Shown: one piece after another, positions 1-9,031 of the stretch
Layout: every line of letters starts with the position of its first letter
Numbering within the stretch: position 1 is the stretch's first letter
From: Bog-473 sp963788585
Lineage (GTDB): Bacteria > Actinomycetota > Acidimicrobiia > Acidimicrobiales > RAAP-2
Length of the DNA stretch: 64,000 bases
Reading direction: 5' to 3'
Assembly (NCBI GenBank): GCA_963788585.1
Contig: CAWBHA010000003.1
Span: 2,542,001 to 2,606,000, forward strand
Translations under genes and position numbers: made by a program
The notes under the pieces: generated by a model
Told to the model about the DNA's origin: nothing
Databases searched by the model: none
The model's input: only the letters and a program-made list of their open reading frames with translations

Positions 1-226
1 AATACCAGTCTGTAGACGGTGTGGGGCTCGTACAGACAGCCCAACCGGACTGCACCACGTCCTCCAAGAAGGTCGGGTAAAGCGGTCGAGCGATTGGCTC
101 ATCGCTCAATCACGGCTCCGGGACATTGCGAACTCCGCTCTGATGCGGGGCAAGACGTCCGGAGGTTGAGTCGGGACATTCTCGGCGTGCGGGGGCATGG
201 CCGCTCTACCCAGATCCGCCCCAAGC

Positions 227-496
227 TCACACATGAAGCCGCAGATACCTGCAGTGTGCACAGCGGAACCCGACTGCTTCACATCGGAGCATTTCCAAGT
301 TGGAGATGTCGTCGCCGAACTCATCCAGAATCTCCTTGGCACGCGACGCGTCGTGCGCATGTTTGATGGCTACGGCCATGAAGGCAACGAGGTCGGGTAG
401 CGGGGTCCAAAGGGTGCCGCCGCACATCGGACAGGTCGCGTTTGGGGTTTTCTCGGAGATGTACGCCTGAGCCTTTTGCACAATCGCCGGATCCAT
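227..496 (-). CDS. Small zinc-ribbon protein, function unknown
   Basis: This 89-residue protein has two Cys pairs, CPMCGG near residue 22 and CAHC near residue 80. That spacing fits a zinc ribbon split by a roughly 55-residue helical segment. The ATG at 496 follows a G-rich stretch (GGGGGG) about 4 nt upstream that could serve as a ribosome binding site. It stands alone, with no operon partner. I do not recognise a named family. The Cys pattern and codon use suggest a real gene; a role in nucleic-acid or protein binding is only a guess. Confidence 0.6.
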   Translation of the reverse strand: MDPAIVQKAQAYISEKTPNATCPMCGGTLWTPLPDLVAFMAVAIKHAHDASRAKEILDEFGDDISNLEMLRCEAVGFRCAHCRYLRLHV

Positions 497-752
497 ACCG
501 CCCCCCAGCTACAATTCCTAGTGATCGTACGCTCCGAAATGCACCACTTGGTTGCTTTTGAGGTTCGGTCCGGTTGGTTTCGTTGTCGTCCCGGCGAACG
601 GGGGCAGGTGCTGAGACGCCTAGAGGGCTTCCGCGTCCCCTCATCGGTATTCAGCGATTCACCCAGAGCCGTCGTCCCCAATGGATAGTCGCAGGGAGCG
701 GCGTGCCATCCTTTCCACAGATGTCGCCGTGTTTGTCCGTATGTGACCAGAT

Positions 753-784
753 ACAGAAATGGACCAGTGATGTGTCCATTCTGT
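753..784. repeat. Imperfect inverted repeat, 12/11-nt arms
   Basis: The arms ACAGAAATGGAC (753-764) and GTCCATTCTGT (774-784) are complementary apart from one bulged A, with a 9-nt loop. There is no T-tract, so this is more likely an operator or an RNA hairpin than a simple terminator. Confidence 0.45.
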
Positions 785-807
785 GGGGGCCGCCCTCCGG
801 ACCTCAG

Positions 808-824
808 GTGACCGGCTCGGTCAC
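808..824. promoter_or_regulatory. Perfect palindrome GTGACC-N5-GGTCAC
   Basis: The 6-nt arms are perfect, with spacer GGCTC. The site lies about 250 nt upstream of the acyl-CoA ligase gene. It resembles the TGAC-N6-GTCA sites found elsewhere in the window but has a different core spacing, so I treat it as a separate candidate operator. Confidence 0.35.
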
Positions 825-1072
825 GGTTCCTTAGGCGAGGACCATCCCAGTGGATGGGTCCGAGCCTTCCGTGAAAGCCGTATCGACCTCTCGTAGCTGA
901 TTCTCATGCGTAGTGTCCCACTGAGGGTGGTGCCCTAGTCGTGCCGATAGGGGGCGGCCCATCCCAGATCGAGCTAAGGGGTACGTAGAACGCCGACCGA
1001 ACTGCTCGGTGTATCGTCGCCCGCCATGAGCTCGTCGAACCCGAGTTCGGCCATCAGGCCAGGAACGTGACG

Positions 1073-2605
1073 ATGTTGATGGACGACCACCTGGCTCGCA
1101 TGGCCGACGAATTCGGCGACCGGACGGCGTTCGAGGTCGTCGACGTCGGGACGATGACGTTCGCGGAGTGGGACGGCGCGGCCAACGCCCTGGCAAGGAA
1201 CCTTCTTTCCCTCGGCCTGGAGCCTGGCGCCCGCGTCGGCATCCATCTGCACCCCGACCTCGCGCTGCGATGGCTGGTGTCCTACTCGGCGGCCCATCGG
1301 GCCGGAGGCGTCGCGGTGCCCATGAATCCCCGCCTGGCGCCGGCCGAGGTGGCTCACGTGCTCTCGCACTCGGGTGCGCGCGCGGTGGTGGCCGACGGCG
1401 ATCTCGTGGCGAGCGACCTCGAGGTGGCGGGTGCCCACGTCGTGGCGCTCGTCGACGCCGGCGCCGGCGGCGGATCCCCGGCCGGCACCGGTGACCGCCT
1501 CATCGACTGGGGTGCCGCAACGGCCGGAGACCGGTCGCATTTCCAGGCCCCGCGGGAGCCCGACGACCTGGCCGACATCCTCTATACGTCCGGGACGACG
1601 GGCCGGCCCAAGGGGGTGGCCGTGCGCCACTCCAACGGCTCCATGATCGGCAACGTCGAGCCCAACTGGTCCGGCGGCGGCTGGCTCCATTCCAGCCCGC
1701 TGTTCACCTTCGCCGGCATCGCGCTCGTCTACACCCCAATGAAGCTCGGCCTCCAGGTGATCTACCAGCCGCGCTTCGAGGCGGAACGCTGGCTGCGCGT
1801 CGTGGAGGAGCAGCGGCCGGTTGCCGTCTTTCTCGTCCCGGCGATGGCCCACCTGCTCATCGACCATCCGCGCTTCGACGAAGCCGACCTCTCCTCGGTA
1901 ACGATGTGCTCGGTGGGCAGTGCGCCCCTCGCGCCCTACGTCGTCGAGCGACTGCAGGCCAAGATGCCCGACGCCCTGGTCTCGAACAATTACGGCATGA
2001 CCGAGGCGGGGTCCGCGTACTGCATCATGCCGCAGGGCGAGGCGGTCAAGCGTCCCGGCTCGGTGGGGCAGATCGCGCCGCCCGCCGTCGTGCAGATCGT
2101 CGACGAGCACGACCAGCCGCTCCCGCCAGACGTCGTCGGCGAGGTGCGCCTGCAGATGCCCGGACGGCAACGCGAATACTTCAACGATCCGGATGCGACC
2201 GCCGACACGTGGAAGGACGGCTGGCTGATCACGGGCGACCTCGGCAAGCTCGACGCCGACGGTTACCTCTACATCGTCGGACGTTCCAAGGACGTCATCA
2301 TCCGCGGCGGCAACAACGTGCACGCCACCGATGTCGAGCACGCTCTGGTGCAGCACGACGCCGTCAAGGAGGTCGCGGTCGTCGGCACTCCGCACCCCGT
2401 GCTCGGGGAGGACGTCGTCGCGTTCATCGTGCTCCGGGCCGGCGCGCAGGCGGACGCGGACGACCTCCGCGCCTTCGGGCTCGAGCATCTGGCCGACTAC
2501 AAGGTGCCGCGCCAGTTCGTCTTCGTCGACGCCCTCCCGCGCAACGCCACCGGCAAGGTCGTCAAGCCCGAGCTCAAGGCCCGGCTCACCGGCACCACCG
2601 CCTGA
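1073..2605 (+). CDS. AMP-dependent acyl-CoA synthetase/ligase
   Basis: This ANL-superfamily enzyme of about 510 residues activates a carboxylic acid to its acyl-CoA by way of an acyl-adenylate. Visible motifs are the P-loop-like YTSGTTGRPKG near residue 170, YGMTEAG near 315, GWLITGDLG near 385, and the catalytic-lysine region PRNATGKVVK near the C-terminus. ATG 1073 is preferred over GTG 1067 because AGGA at 1061-1064 sits 8 nt before it; ATG 1079 is a further alternative. It stands alone. The substrate cannot be read from the sequence, but the many acyl-CoA genes nearby suggest a catabolic acid. Confidence 0.92.
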   Translation: MLMDDHLARMADEFGDRTAFEVVDVGTMTFAEWDGAANALARNLLSLGLEPGARVGIHLHPDLALRWLVSYSAAHRAGGVAVPMNPRLAPAEVAHVLSHSGARAVVADGDLVASDLEVAGAHVVALVDAGAGGGSPAGTGDRLIDWGAATAGDRSHFQAPREPDDLADILYTSGTTGRPKGVAVRHSNGSMIGNVEPNWSGGGWLHSSPLFTFAGIALVYTPMKLGLQVIYQPRFEAERWLRVVEEQRPVAVFLVPAMAHLLIDHPRFDEADLSSVTMCSVGSAPLAPYVVERLQAKMPDALVSNNYGMTEAGSAYCIMPQGEAVKRPGSVGQIAPPAVVQIVDEHDQPLPPDVVGEVRLQMPGRQREYFNDPDATADTWKDGWLITGDLGKLDADGYLYIVGRSKDVIIRGGNNVHATDVEHALVQHDAVKEVAVVGTPHPVLGEDVVAFIVLRAGAQADADDLRAFGLEHLADYKVPRQFVFVDALPRNATGKVVKPELKARLTGTTA

Positions 2606-2762
2606 GCCGTTCGCCGGCAGCGGGCTCGGCGACGGCAGGAGGTTGGACCCCGGGGACCCGCGGCCACGGCTAGGGACACGTGGGTGCGGGGGACGCGTGA
2701 CGCGCCGATGGAAGTCTCGGCGATGGATCGCCCGGCCGTTCAGGCGGCCACGGCGCGTCTCG

Positions 2763-2768
2763 TATACT
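2763..2768 (+). promoter_or_regulatory. Putative -10 box of a leaderless transcript
   Basis: TATACT is followed by 8 nt and then ATG 2777, the geometry expected of a leaderless actinobacterial mRNA. The -35 region (TTCAGG near 2739) is weak. Confidence 0.4.
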
Positions 2769-2776
2769 GAGAGATC

Positions 2777-2923
2777 ATGACGGACGCGAGCGTGACCGCT
2801 TCCCGGCTCTCCCGGGCCCACGAGGGTGGTAACTCCCTGGGGCAGTCGCGCGCCGCCCTGTCCGAGGTACAGATCTGCGGCATACCCAAGGCGAGCCTGC
2901 TGGAGGTGGCTTCGACGACGTAA
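2777..2923 (+). CDS. Possible 48-aa leaderless peptide ORF
   Basis: ATG 2777 opens a 48-codon frame ending at TAA 2921-2923. It lies between a good -10 box and a strong intrinsic terminator at 2953-2984, so it looks like a short independent transcription unit. The peptide has one Cys and ends EVASTT. No modification enzyme or transporter is adjacent. The stop codon overlaps the 5' arm of a hairpin (ACGACGT 2915-2921 with ACGTCGT 2945-2951, enclosing GGACT/AGTCC). It could equally be a non-coding RNA or a regulatory leader for the downstream zinc-finger gene. Confidence 0.35.
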   Translation: MTDASVTASRLSRAHEGGNSLGQSRAALSEVQICGIPKASLLEVASTT

Positions 2924-2952
2924 GCAAGGACTTCCAGAGTCCCGACGTCGTG

Positions 2953-2984
2953 GAGCCGCTTCCCAAACGGGGAGCGGCTCTTTT
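2953..2984 (+). terminator. Rho-independent terminator
   Basis: A 12-bp stem with one G-T wobble (arms 2953-2964 and 2969-2980), a 4-nt loop AAAC and a TTTT tail give a textbook intrinsic terminator. It ends the short unit that starts near 2777. Confidence 0.8.
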
Positions 2985-3031
2985 GCGTTCGGGCGGCTGG
3001 CGTGCCCACACCGAATCACTGGAATGGACGA

Positions 3032-3202
3032 ATGGAAACGACGATGTACGAGAACACTGCGAATGCCCACACCGCCGCCAAGCAGCTGTGCCGGCGTTGC
3101 CAATTCCATCCGGCCTCGGCGCGTCTCGGGGGGTACTGCTCGTGGGACTGCTACGAGGCCGACGACGAGGAGGACGAAGGGGAGGACGGGAAGGCTGCCT
3201 GA
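3032..3202 (+). CDS. Small Cys4 zinc-finger protein with acidic tail
   Basis: This 57-residue protein has CRRC and a later YCSWDC, a C-x2-C...C-x3-C pattern expected to bind one zinc ion. It is followed by a run of Asp/Glu. ATG 3032 has GGAA 7 nt upstream; ATG 3044 is an alternative start, also with GGA 7 nt upstream. It follows the terminator at 2953-2984 and so should have its own promoter. The family is unknown to me. The conserved-looking Cys motif makes a real gene likely; an RNA- or protein-binding role is speculation. Confidence 0.55.
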   Translation: METTMYENTANAHTAAKQLCRRCQFHPASARLGGYCSWDCYEADDEEDEGEDGKAA

Positions 3203-3254
3203 GCGTGGCCGCCGTGAGGCGCCGCGGCCGTCGCGCCGTCGGCGCCGCGTGCAG

Positions 3255-4448
3255 TCACCCCCCGCTCCGGGTGGAAACCAGTGTCGGGGTGCGAGCCGCC
3301 GGTCCGTCATCGAGCGCAGGTGCAGGTGTAGGTGCAGGCGTCCTGTCCGCCGTAAAGCGGTGTTTGCGAGCCAGGGCGGGCCGCTCGACGAGTCGCCACG
3401 AGAGCTCCGCCGATGCGCCCGTCGCCGCCAGTGCCAGCGGTACCCCGACCAGACCCATGCCGGCGAGCCAGGTGAGCCACGCGTAGTGCCACAGGTAGAG
3501 GCCGTAGGACCGGCGCCCGACGAATCCGGCCACCGGGGTCCCCACTAGGCCCCCGGTGACGTGCTCGCCCAGATATGCGATGACCAGGAGCCCCGAGGCA
3601 AGTGAGACGGCGACCCAGGTGCCCATGAAGACCGGGGCCGATACCGGATGGTCGAAGGCCCACGAGCCCCAGGCCAGGACGAGCATGGTGCCGGCCACGG
3701 TGGCGCGTCGCCACTGGCCTTGAACGATGCCGAGCCACGGCGGCTGCCGTGACCACAGCACGGCCAAGGCGGCGCCGACCAGGAAGGCACCCGCCCGCGT
3801 GTCGGTGCCCATGTCGACGGCGAGCGAGATCCCGGCCCCGCCGCGCAACCCGACGTCGACGAAGGAGGCGAGCGCGGCGGCGGCCGCCACCCAGCCCAGC
3901 GCGACCCGGCTCCGACGGGCGAGGAGCACGACGACGACAGGGGACCAGAGAAGGTAGAACTGCTCTTCCACGGCGAGGGACCACAGGTGGCCCAGCGGGA
4001 CGTACGACGTGAACCAGCCCTCGATGTCGGCCCAGTTCGTGACGTAGACGAGGGCGGCCCCCGCGCCCTCCAACGCGGCCCACGGGGAGGTGCCCGCCGC
4101 TCGCGTACCTCCGGGCACGGTCGTCGTCCACGGCGCGTGCCCACGGGTCGCCAGGACGACGGCCAACCATGCCACGAGGAAGAAGACGAGCGCCGGCAGG
4201 AGACGGAGGGCACGGCGGGCGAAGAAGTTCGCCAGCGAAATGCGGCCCGTCGTCGCCCGCTCCTCGAGAAGCAGGGCCGTGATGAGGAATCCGCTCAGCG
4301 CGAAGAAGACGAACATCGCAGCCTGACCCATGGCGATGGGCAGGGTCAGGGCATGGGAGAAGAAGACCACGGTCCACGCGACACCGCGGATGCCGTCGAG
4401 CGCCGGCCTGCGTCCGAGACGCCGCGACGTGGTGGCTCGATCGGACAT
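3255..4448 (-). CDS. Acyltransferase 3 (OafA/YrhL-like) membrane protein
   Basis: This 397-residue protein has about ten hydrophobic segments. The acyltransferase-3 hallmarks are present: an N-terminal R-x10-R-like region with ALDGIRG followed by FFSHA, and SLAVEEQFYLLWP-like SLAVEEQFYLLW near residue 180. Members of this family move acyl groups onto extracellular sugars or lipids at the cytoplasmic membrane. There is no SGNH extension. The gene stands alone and its substrate is unknown. The C-terminus is Ala/Pro-rich. Confidence 0.9.
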   Translation of the reverse strand: MSDRATTSRRLGRRPALDGIRGVAWTVVFFSHALTLPIAMGQAAMFVFFALSGFLITALLLEERATTGRISLANFFARRALRLLPALVFFLVAWLAVVLATRGHAPWTTTVPGGTRAAGTSPWAALEGAGAALVYVTNWADIEGWFTSYVPLGHLWSLAVEEQFYLLWSPVVVVLLARRSRVALGWVAAAAALASFVDVGLRGGAGISLAVDMGTDTRAGAFLVGAALAVLWSRQPPWLGIVQGQWRRATVAGTMLVLAWGSWAFDHPVSAPVFMGTWVAVSLASGLLVIAYLGEHVTGGLVGTPVAGFVGRRSYGLYLWHYAWLTWLAGMGLVGVPLALAATGASAELSWRLVERPALARKHRFTADRTPAPTPAPALDDGPAARTPTLVSTRSGG

Positions 4449-4615
4449 GCATCCGAGCTATCAGGTGAGCCTGGGAGGCAACTCCAACCCGTGTGGGAGC
4501 ACCGTGTGCTGCGCATGGGAATCACATGAGAATCCGACGACACGCCGGTTGTGTCGTGGATTCCGGTGTGGGGCGACCGGCGATCGCGCGACGCGTCGGC
4601 GCAGAACGGGCGGAA

Positions 4616-6347
4616 CTAGCGGTCCGCCGGCGCGGCCAGGCCGCCCCAGCGCGGGTCGGCCTGACCCGACGCGTAGGCGTCACGGAGGTTCTGCAGCCAG
4701 CGCTGGCTGTCCTCGAGGCCGCCCGGCCGGTTGCGCGCGAGCCAGAGTGCGCGAGAGCGCTCGCTCAACGCGTCCAGCTCGGCCCCGAGTTTCGCCCGTT
4801 CGCCTTCGGGGACCGATCCGATCGATCCGTCGCCGCGGAGCCGGGCCCGGGCGTCGCGCACCAGGAGCGCCACGAGATCGATACTGAATCGGACTTCATC
4901 GGCCAGGGCCGACACGTCGTCGCGGGCCGGCACGGCACGTGCCACAGCGGCGCGCGCACCCTCGAAGCAGGCGTCGACCGCGTCGAGCTCGCGTGCGGTG
5001 ATGCCTTCGGTCAGACCCCGGCCGAGGGGAAGCTGCGGGTAGTAGAGGTTCATCACCAGCGTCGACATGTTGGGAAACTGCGGCGTGACGAGCCGGTGGG
5101 CGTCGCCCAGGGCCACGACGGCGTCGGCCATCCCGCCGGTCGGGTCCTCGAAGACGTGCGCACTCAATGCCGCCGACAGGTCGATGTCCTCATTGGCCGA
5201 CAGGCACCACGAGACGGCGGCCCCGAAGGCCAGGACCGGTTCGCTGATCACCCACTGCTGCAGATGGCCGTTGTCGCCCCAATCGGTGTTGAGATAGCCC
5301 GCGCCGCCGTGGGCGAGTGCCGCGGCCGCAGCCCGACGGCAGGTGGTGCGAGCGTTGCTGAGCCTCCCCAGGATGCTGAGCCAGCTCGAGGTCCCCGGTG
5401 CGACCCAGAAGGGCACGCCCGCCGATTCCAGGACGGCACAACGCTCGTCGAAGGGATACCAGTCGTCGTAGCCCCACTCGCAGACCGTCACTCCGGGTGG
5501 GAGCAGCCCGACGAGGTCGGACCGCCCCGACACCATGTCGCCCCACATCAGCATCTCCCGGCCGTCGAGCTCGGGCAGCGCCCGCAACGTCCGCACCCAG
5601 GCCAAGAAGTCGTCCATGCGCGCCTGCGGCAGCTCCCAAGCCTCGTCGAGACCGACGTGGACGCGGCCGCTGGTGAAGAGCGGCAACAACTCTGCCAGGA
5701 GCTCGCGGACAAGTGCGAGCGAGCCCGGATTGCCTGGCTCGATGGTCATCGGCTGTCGCGTGATGCCAAAGGGGTCGACGAAGCCGTCCGGCGCGGCGGC
5801 GAGTGGCCGGTAGCGCGCGTGGCCGAGCCAGCGGTTCATGTGGCCGAGGCAATTCTGGTTCGGCACCAGCTCCACGTGGCGGGCGCGGCAAAAGTCGTCG
5901 AGCTGTCGTATCTCGGCGGCATCGAGCGGACTGGCCGCGGCATGGACGTCGGGGTGGCCGCGGTAGGCGAAGGTGTGCTCTGAATAGAGCTGGACCTGGT
6001 TGATCTTGAGGGCGGCCAGACGGTCGATGACGGCCTGCAAGGTGTCGATCGTCGGCACCTTGTCGCGCGAGATGTCAAGCATCACGCCCCGCACGAGGAG
6101 ATCGGGATGGTCCCGGACGACGCCGACGGGGAGGGCGCCGTCGTGGAGGCGGCGCAGCTGCCGCAGGGTAGCCTCGCCGTAGAACAGGCCCGCTTCGTCG
6201 CTGCCGCTGAGCTCGACCCCGGATTCGGTGATGTGCAGCTCGTAGCCTTGCGCGCGGCAGTGACCGGTCGAGCCGGCGATCCGGTGCGCCGGCGCGGACG
6301 AGCGTCGGGCCGAGCTCGACGGCGCGCGGCACTGGGATCAGATTCAC
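4616..6347 (-). CDS. Family 20 glycoside hydrolase (beta-N-acetylhexosaminidase-like), frameshifted near N-terminus
   Basis: The long uninterrupted part (4616-6094) is a GH20-type TIM barrel. It contains VMLDISRDKVP at the barrel start and GRVHVGLDEAWEL, where Asp-Glu is the expected catalytic pair. The true start is probably GTG 6347, which overlaps the stop of the GNAT gene (GTGA) and begins NLIPVPRAVELG, typical of the family. Reading switches frame at about 6253-6257: after DRSLP one extra base in CCGCGCG is needed to reach AQGYELHITESG. It probably removes terminal N-acetylhexosamine residues. The single-base break is more likely a sequence error than decay, because both sides look conserved. 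Confidence 0.75.
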
Positions 6348-7177
6348 CCGAGCTCCTTGCGATAGACGAAGTAGACCTCGCTGACGCGCCCGCCCACGGC
6401 GGCGTAGGGCGGGATCGGGCCGACCCAGACGACGGAGACTGCGGTGGCACCGCGGCGGCGCAGCTCGTGCAGGGCGCCCAGGAGCACGCCCTTGCCCCGG
6501 CTCTGGCCCAGCAACTCAAGGCGTACCGCCACCGGGCCGAGCAGGCCGCGCCGGTTCACTTCGAAAGCGCAGAAAGCCGAGATGGGCCCGCTGTCGTTCC
6601 TGTCGCGCGCGATGACCAGGTTCCCCCTGTCCAGCGCGCGCAGCACCTCGAGCCGCCAGTTCGGCCAATTGGCTGCCATGAACTCGTCGAGCTCGCCCCG
6701 GTCCGAGGGGCCCGCCATGCGGTGCCCGCCCGGGTCCTCGGGGAGATCCGCCAGATCGACGTCCATGTTGAAGTTGGTGTCGGCCCGGGCGTAGTGGCGG
6801 CGTTCGAACAGACACAGCAGCGCCGTCTCGGTGCCGGGGACGCCGGGCCAGAGGAAGTAGGGCGGATCGGCGCCGGTGATGAGGCAATGGTGCCCGGCCT
6901 GGCGCGCCCAGTCCTCGGCGGCCTGCACCAGCGCGTGGCCGAGGCCGCGCCCGCGGGCGGCCGGATCGACGGCGAGCAGGCGGATGTGGGCGCCGTCGTC
7001 GCACGCCACCACGGCGACGACGCCGGTTGTGGGGTCACCCAGGACGGCCGCGGGCTGATCGGGAGCGAAGAGCGCACCGTCGAGCTCCTGGCGGGACGGT
7101 GCATCGGCCACGGCGCGGGCGCACAGATCCGCCAGGGCGGCGAGGTCGGACCGGTCGAGCGAGGGTCTGGTGCTCAC
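6344..7177 (-). CDS. GNAT-family acetyltransferase (tandem GNAT domains)
   Basis: This protein of about 277 residues has an acetyl-CoA-binding motif, AVDPAARGRGLGHALV, in the first half. The weaker second GNAT-like half includes LLGQSRGKGVLLGAL. GTG 7177 is chosen because an earlier start would overlap the thioesterase gene and add a low-quality N-terminus. The stop overlaps the GTG of the GH20 gene by 4 nt, so the two are probably translationally coupled. The acceptor is unknown; an amino-sugar link with the GH20 enzyme is possible but not shown. Confidence 0.85.
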   Translation of the reverse strand: MSTRPSLDRSDLAALADLCARAVADAPSRQELDGALFAPDQPAAVLGDPTTGVVAVVACDDGAHIRLLAVDPAARGRGLGHALVQAAEDWARQAGHHCLITGADPPYFLWPGVPGTETALLCLFERRHYARADTNFNMDVDLADLPEDPGGHRMAGPSDRGELDEFMAANWPNWRLEVLRALDRGNLVIARDRNDSGPISAFCAFEVNRRGLLGPVAVRLELLGQSRGKGVLLGALHELRRRGATAVSVVWVGPIPPYAAVGGRVSEVYFVYRKELG

Positions 7178-7244
7178 GAACGCCTGCGCGCGGTCGTCGG
7201 CTCGTCGGAGGGCACGGCGACAGGCTAGGACGCGGCCGTCGCGC

Positions 7245-8102
7245 TCAGCCCGGCTCGTCGCCGAAGCGGAGCCGGGCCAGCTGAGTGGACTGTGCCACGA
7301 GCTGGCCGCGGTCGTCCCACACGACACAGGTCTCGTCGACCAGTCCGTCGGCGACCAGGTTGGCGGTCATACGGATCGCCAGCCAGCCCGCCACCGGGCG
7401 TGCGCGCACGTAGGTGGACATCTGGAGCGTGGGCACCCAGCCCGTCGAACCGATCATGAGCGTCGGTGGTGGGATGGCGTCGACGAAGAAGAGAAGCGAG
7501 AGCGGGTCGGGCGCACCCCCGTCCGCGAAACGTGTCCAGCCGCGCAACTCGGCCGGGAGGCCAGGCGGGGGAGGTGCGTCGGAGAAGGGGAGGGCGACGG
7601 GATCGAGGCGCAAGTCGAGGATCTCCATGAGCCCCACGTGCATGCCGCCGGGGACGCGAGGCGGCAGGCGCACGCAGTCCTCGGGGGCCGGTGCGTGAAA
7701 CGGCGGCGTGCCGTCGTAGCGGATGGCGGGGGCCGTGGGCACTGCGCCGATCACAAATACCGCATCCACCACGTCGGCGCCCTCCTGCACCAGCACCGCG
7801 CGCACGTGCGCCGCCGAGCGCCCGAGTCGGAGTAATTCGGCCCGAACGGTCCCGGGTCCGAGGTCGGGCGGGCGGAGGTAGGTGACGGTCGAGGACATCA
7901 CCTCCCAGTCGGCGCCGCGCCGGTCGCCCTCGTCTCGGACAACGGCACGGGCGGCGCGACCGAGGAGCGCGAGCAGGTAGCCGCCGTTCGGCTTGTCGCC
8001 GACGGTCCACAGCGGGTGCACGTCGGTCTCGAACACGCCCGGCTTCGGCGACGGGCGGATGGACGTGGCCACGTCGAAGGAGAGGTCGGCGGCGCCCCGC
8101 AT
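7245..8102 (-). CDS. Acyl-CoA thioesterase, double hot-dog fold (TesB-like)
   Basis: This 285-residue protein has two hot-dog-like halves. NGGYLLALLGRA in the first half corresponds to the hot-dog helix, and STYVRARPVAGWL near the C-terminus marks the second. Such enzymes hydrolyse acyl-CoA to acid and CoA. ATG 8102 is used because the upstream frame is Arg/Pro-rich shadow. The gene is divergent from the methyltransferase with only 32 bp between start codons, so both promoters must lie inside that gap or the neighbouring genes. Confidence 0.85.
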   Translation of the reverse strand: MRGAADLSFDVATSIRPSPKPGVFETDVHPLWTVGDKPNGGYLLALLGRAARAVVRDEGDRRGADWEVMSSTVTYLRPPDLGPGTVRAELLRLGRSAAHVRAVLVQEGADVVDAVFVIGAVPTAPAIRYDGTPPFHAPAPEDCVRLPPRVPGGMHVGLMEILDLRLDPVALPFSDAPPPPGLPAELRGWTRFADGGAPDPLSLLFFVDAIPPPTLMIGSTGWVPTLQMSTYVRARPVAGWLAIRMTANLVADGLVDETCVVWDDRGQLVAQSTQLARLRFGDEPG

Positions 8103-8134
8103 GCAGGCGACCCTACCGGCGGCGATGATGGCGC

Positions 8135-8887
8135 ATGACCTTCGACATGGAGGGCACCTTCGGGGGCGACTACCTGTTCTTCTACGAGGAGTCGATCGAC
8201 GACGCGCACTCGGATGCGGACACGGCCGAGATCCTCGGCCTCCTCGGCCTGGAGCCCGGCGCATGCATCCTCGACGCGCCGTGTGGACATGGACGCATCG
8301 CCCGGCGTCTGGCTGCCGCCGGCATGGACGTGACCGGCGTGGACCTCACTCCCGCCTATCTCGAACAGGCCCGCGCCGACCCGGCACCGCCCCGGGGCTC
8401 CGTCACCTACCTGGAGGGAGACGTGCGGGCTCTGCCGGTGGACGGGCCGTTCGACGCGGTGGTCTGTTGGTTGAACTCGTTCGGCTACTACGAGGACGCC
8501 GACTGTCACCGGGTGCTGGCCGAGTTCCGCCGGGTGCTCCGACGGGGCGGAACCGTGGCCATCGACACCATGCACCACGACGGGGGGGTCCGCCACTTCA
8601 CGCCGGCGCCCGACGCCGTGGTGGTGCAGCGCGGGCTGGACACGATGGTGGAGCTGTCGGCCTTCGACCCGGTCACGGGGCGGATGGTGATCGAGCGGAC
8701 GGTGCACCGCGATGGTGCGCGCCGGCAGGCCTCCTACTTCGTGCGGCTGCCGACGCCCCCCGAGTGGGTGGTGTGGCTCGAAGCCGCGGGCTTCCGCGAC
8801 GTGCGTTTCCGGGCGGGAGGCGGCGGGCCGCTCGAGCTCGACAGCTGGGAGATGGTGGTCGTCGCAACGGCGGGCCCGGAGGACTGA
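8135..8887 (+). CDS. Class I SAM-dependent methyltransferase
   Basis: This 250-residue protein has the Rossmann SAM-binding motif I, ILDAPCGHGRIARRL, near residue 48. The acidic GVDLTPAYLEQAR follows, then GPFDAVVCWLNSFGYY (motif IV region). The substrate is not evident. It is divergent from the thioesterase. No Shine-Dalgarno sequence is obvious, so it may be leaderless. Confidence 0.88.
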   Translation: MTFDMEGTFGGDYLFFYEESIDDAHSDADTAEILGLLGLEPGACILDAPCGHGRIARRLAAAGMDVTGVDLTPAYLEQARADPAPPRGSVTYLEGDVRALPVDGPFDAVVCWLNSFGYYEDADCHRVLAEFRRVLRRGGTVAIDTMHHDGGVRHFTPAPDAVVVQRGLDTMVELSAFDPVTGRMVIERTVHRDGARRQASYFVRLPTPPEWVVWLEAAGFRDVRFRAGGGGPLELDSWEMVVVATAGPED

Positions 8888-8910
8888 TCGCGTCCCCGGT
8901 ATAGAGTGAG

Positions 8911-8926
8911 GTGACACGCCTGGCAG
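8911..8926. promoter_or_regulatory. Weak TGAC-N6-GTCA-type site upstream of thiolase operon
   Basis: GTGACACGCCTGGCAG differs from the TGAC-N6-GTCA core found elsewhere by one base (GGCA for GTCA). It lies just downstream of a TATAGA -10-like box (near 8900) in front of the 9032 operon. It is a candidate only. Confidence 0.3.
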
Positions 8927-9031
8927 CACGCGGTCACCCGGGAACCCCCTGGTCGCGGCCGATGCAGAGGCCGTGAGGACAAAGATCGCACTGCAGGGTC
9001 CCACTTCGGGTCGGGGTCCAAGGGAGAGGGC

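Larger units (their letters stand above)
497..1072. other. 576-nt gene-poor gap
   Basis: No convincing reading frame is seen here. Short ORFs on both strands lack ribosome sites and recognisable motifs. The G+C content looks lower than in the flanking genes. The gap holds two inverted repeats, described separately, and presumably the promoters of the flanking genes. Confidence 0.5.

Noticed and set aside
2777..2923. A mycofactocin-like or lanthipeptide precursor
   Set aside because: There is no radical-SAM, LanM-type or transporter gene nearby, and the C-terminus lacks the known core motifs.
974..3310. A 778-codon open frame on the minus strand
   Set aside because: It is Arg/Gly/Pro/His-rich with no domain and lies antisense to the acyl-CoA ligase, which has clear motifs. 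It is a high-G+C shadow frame.
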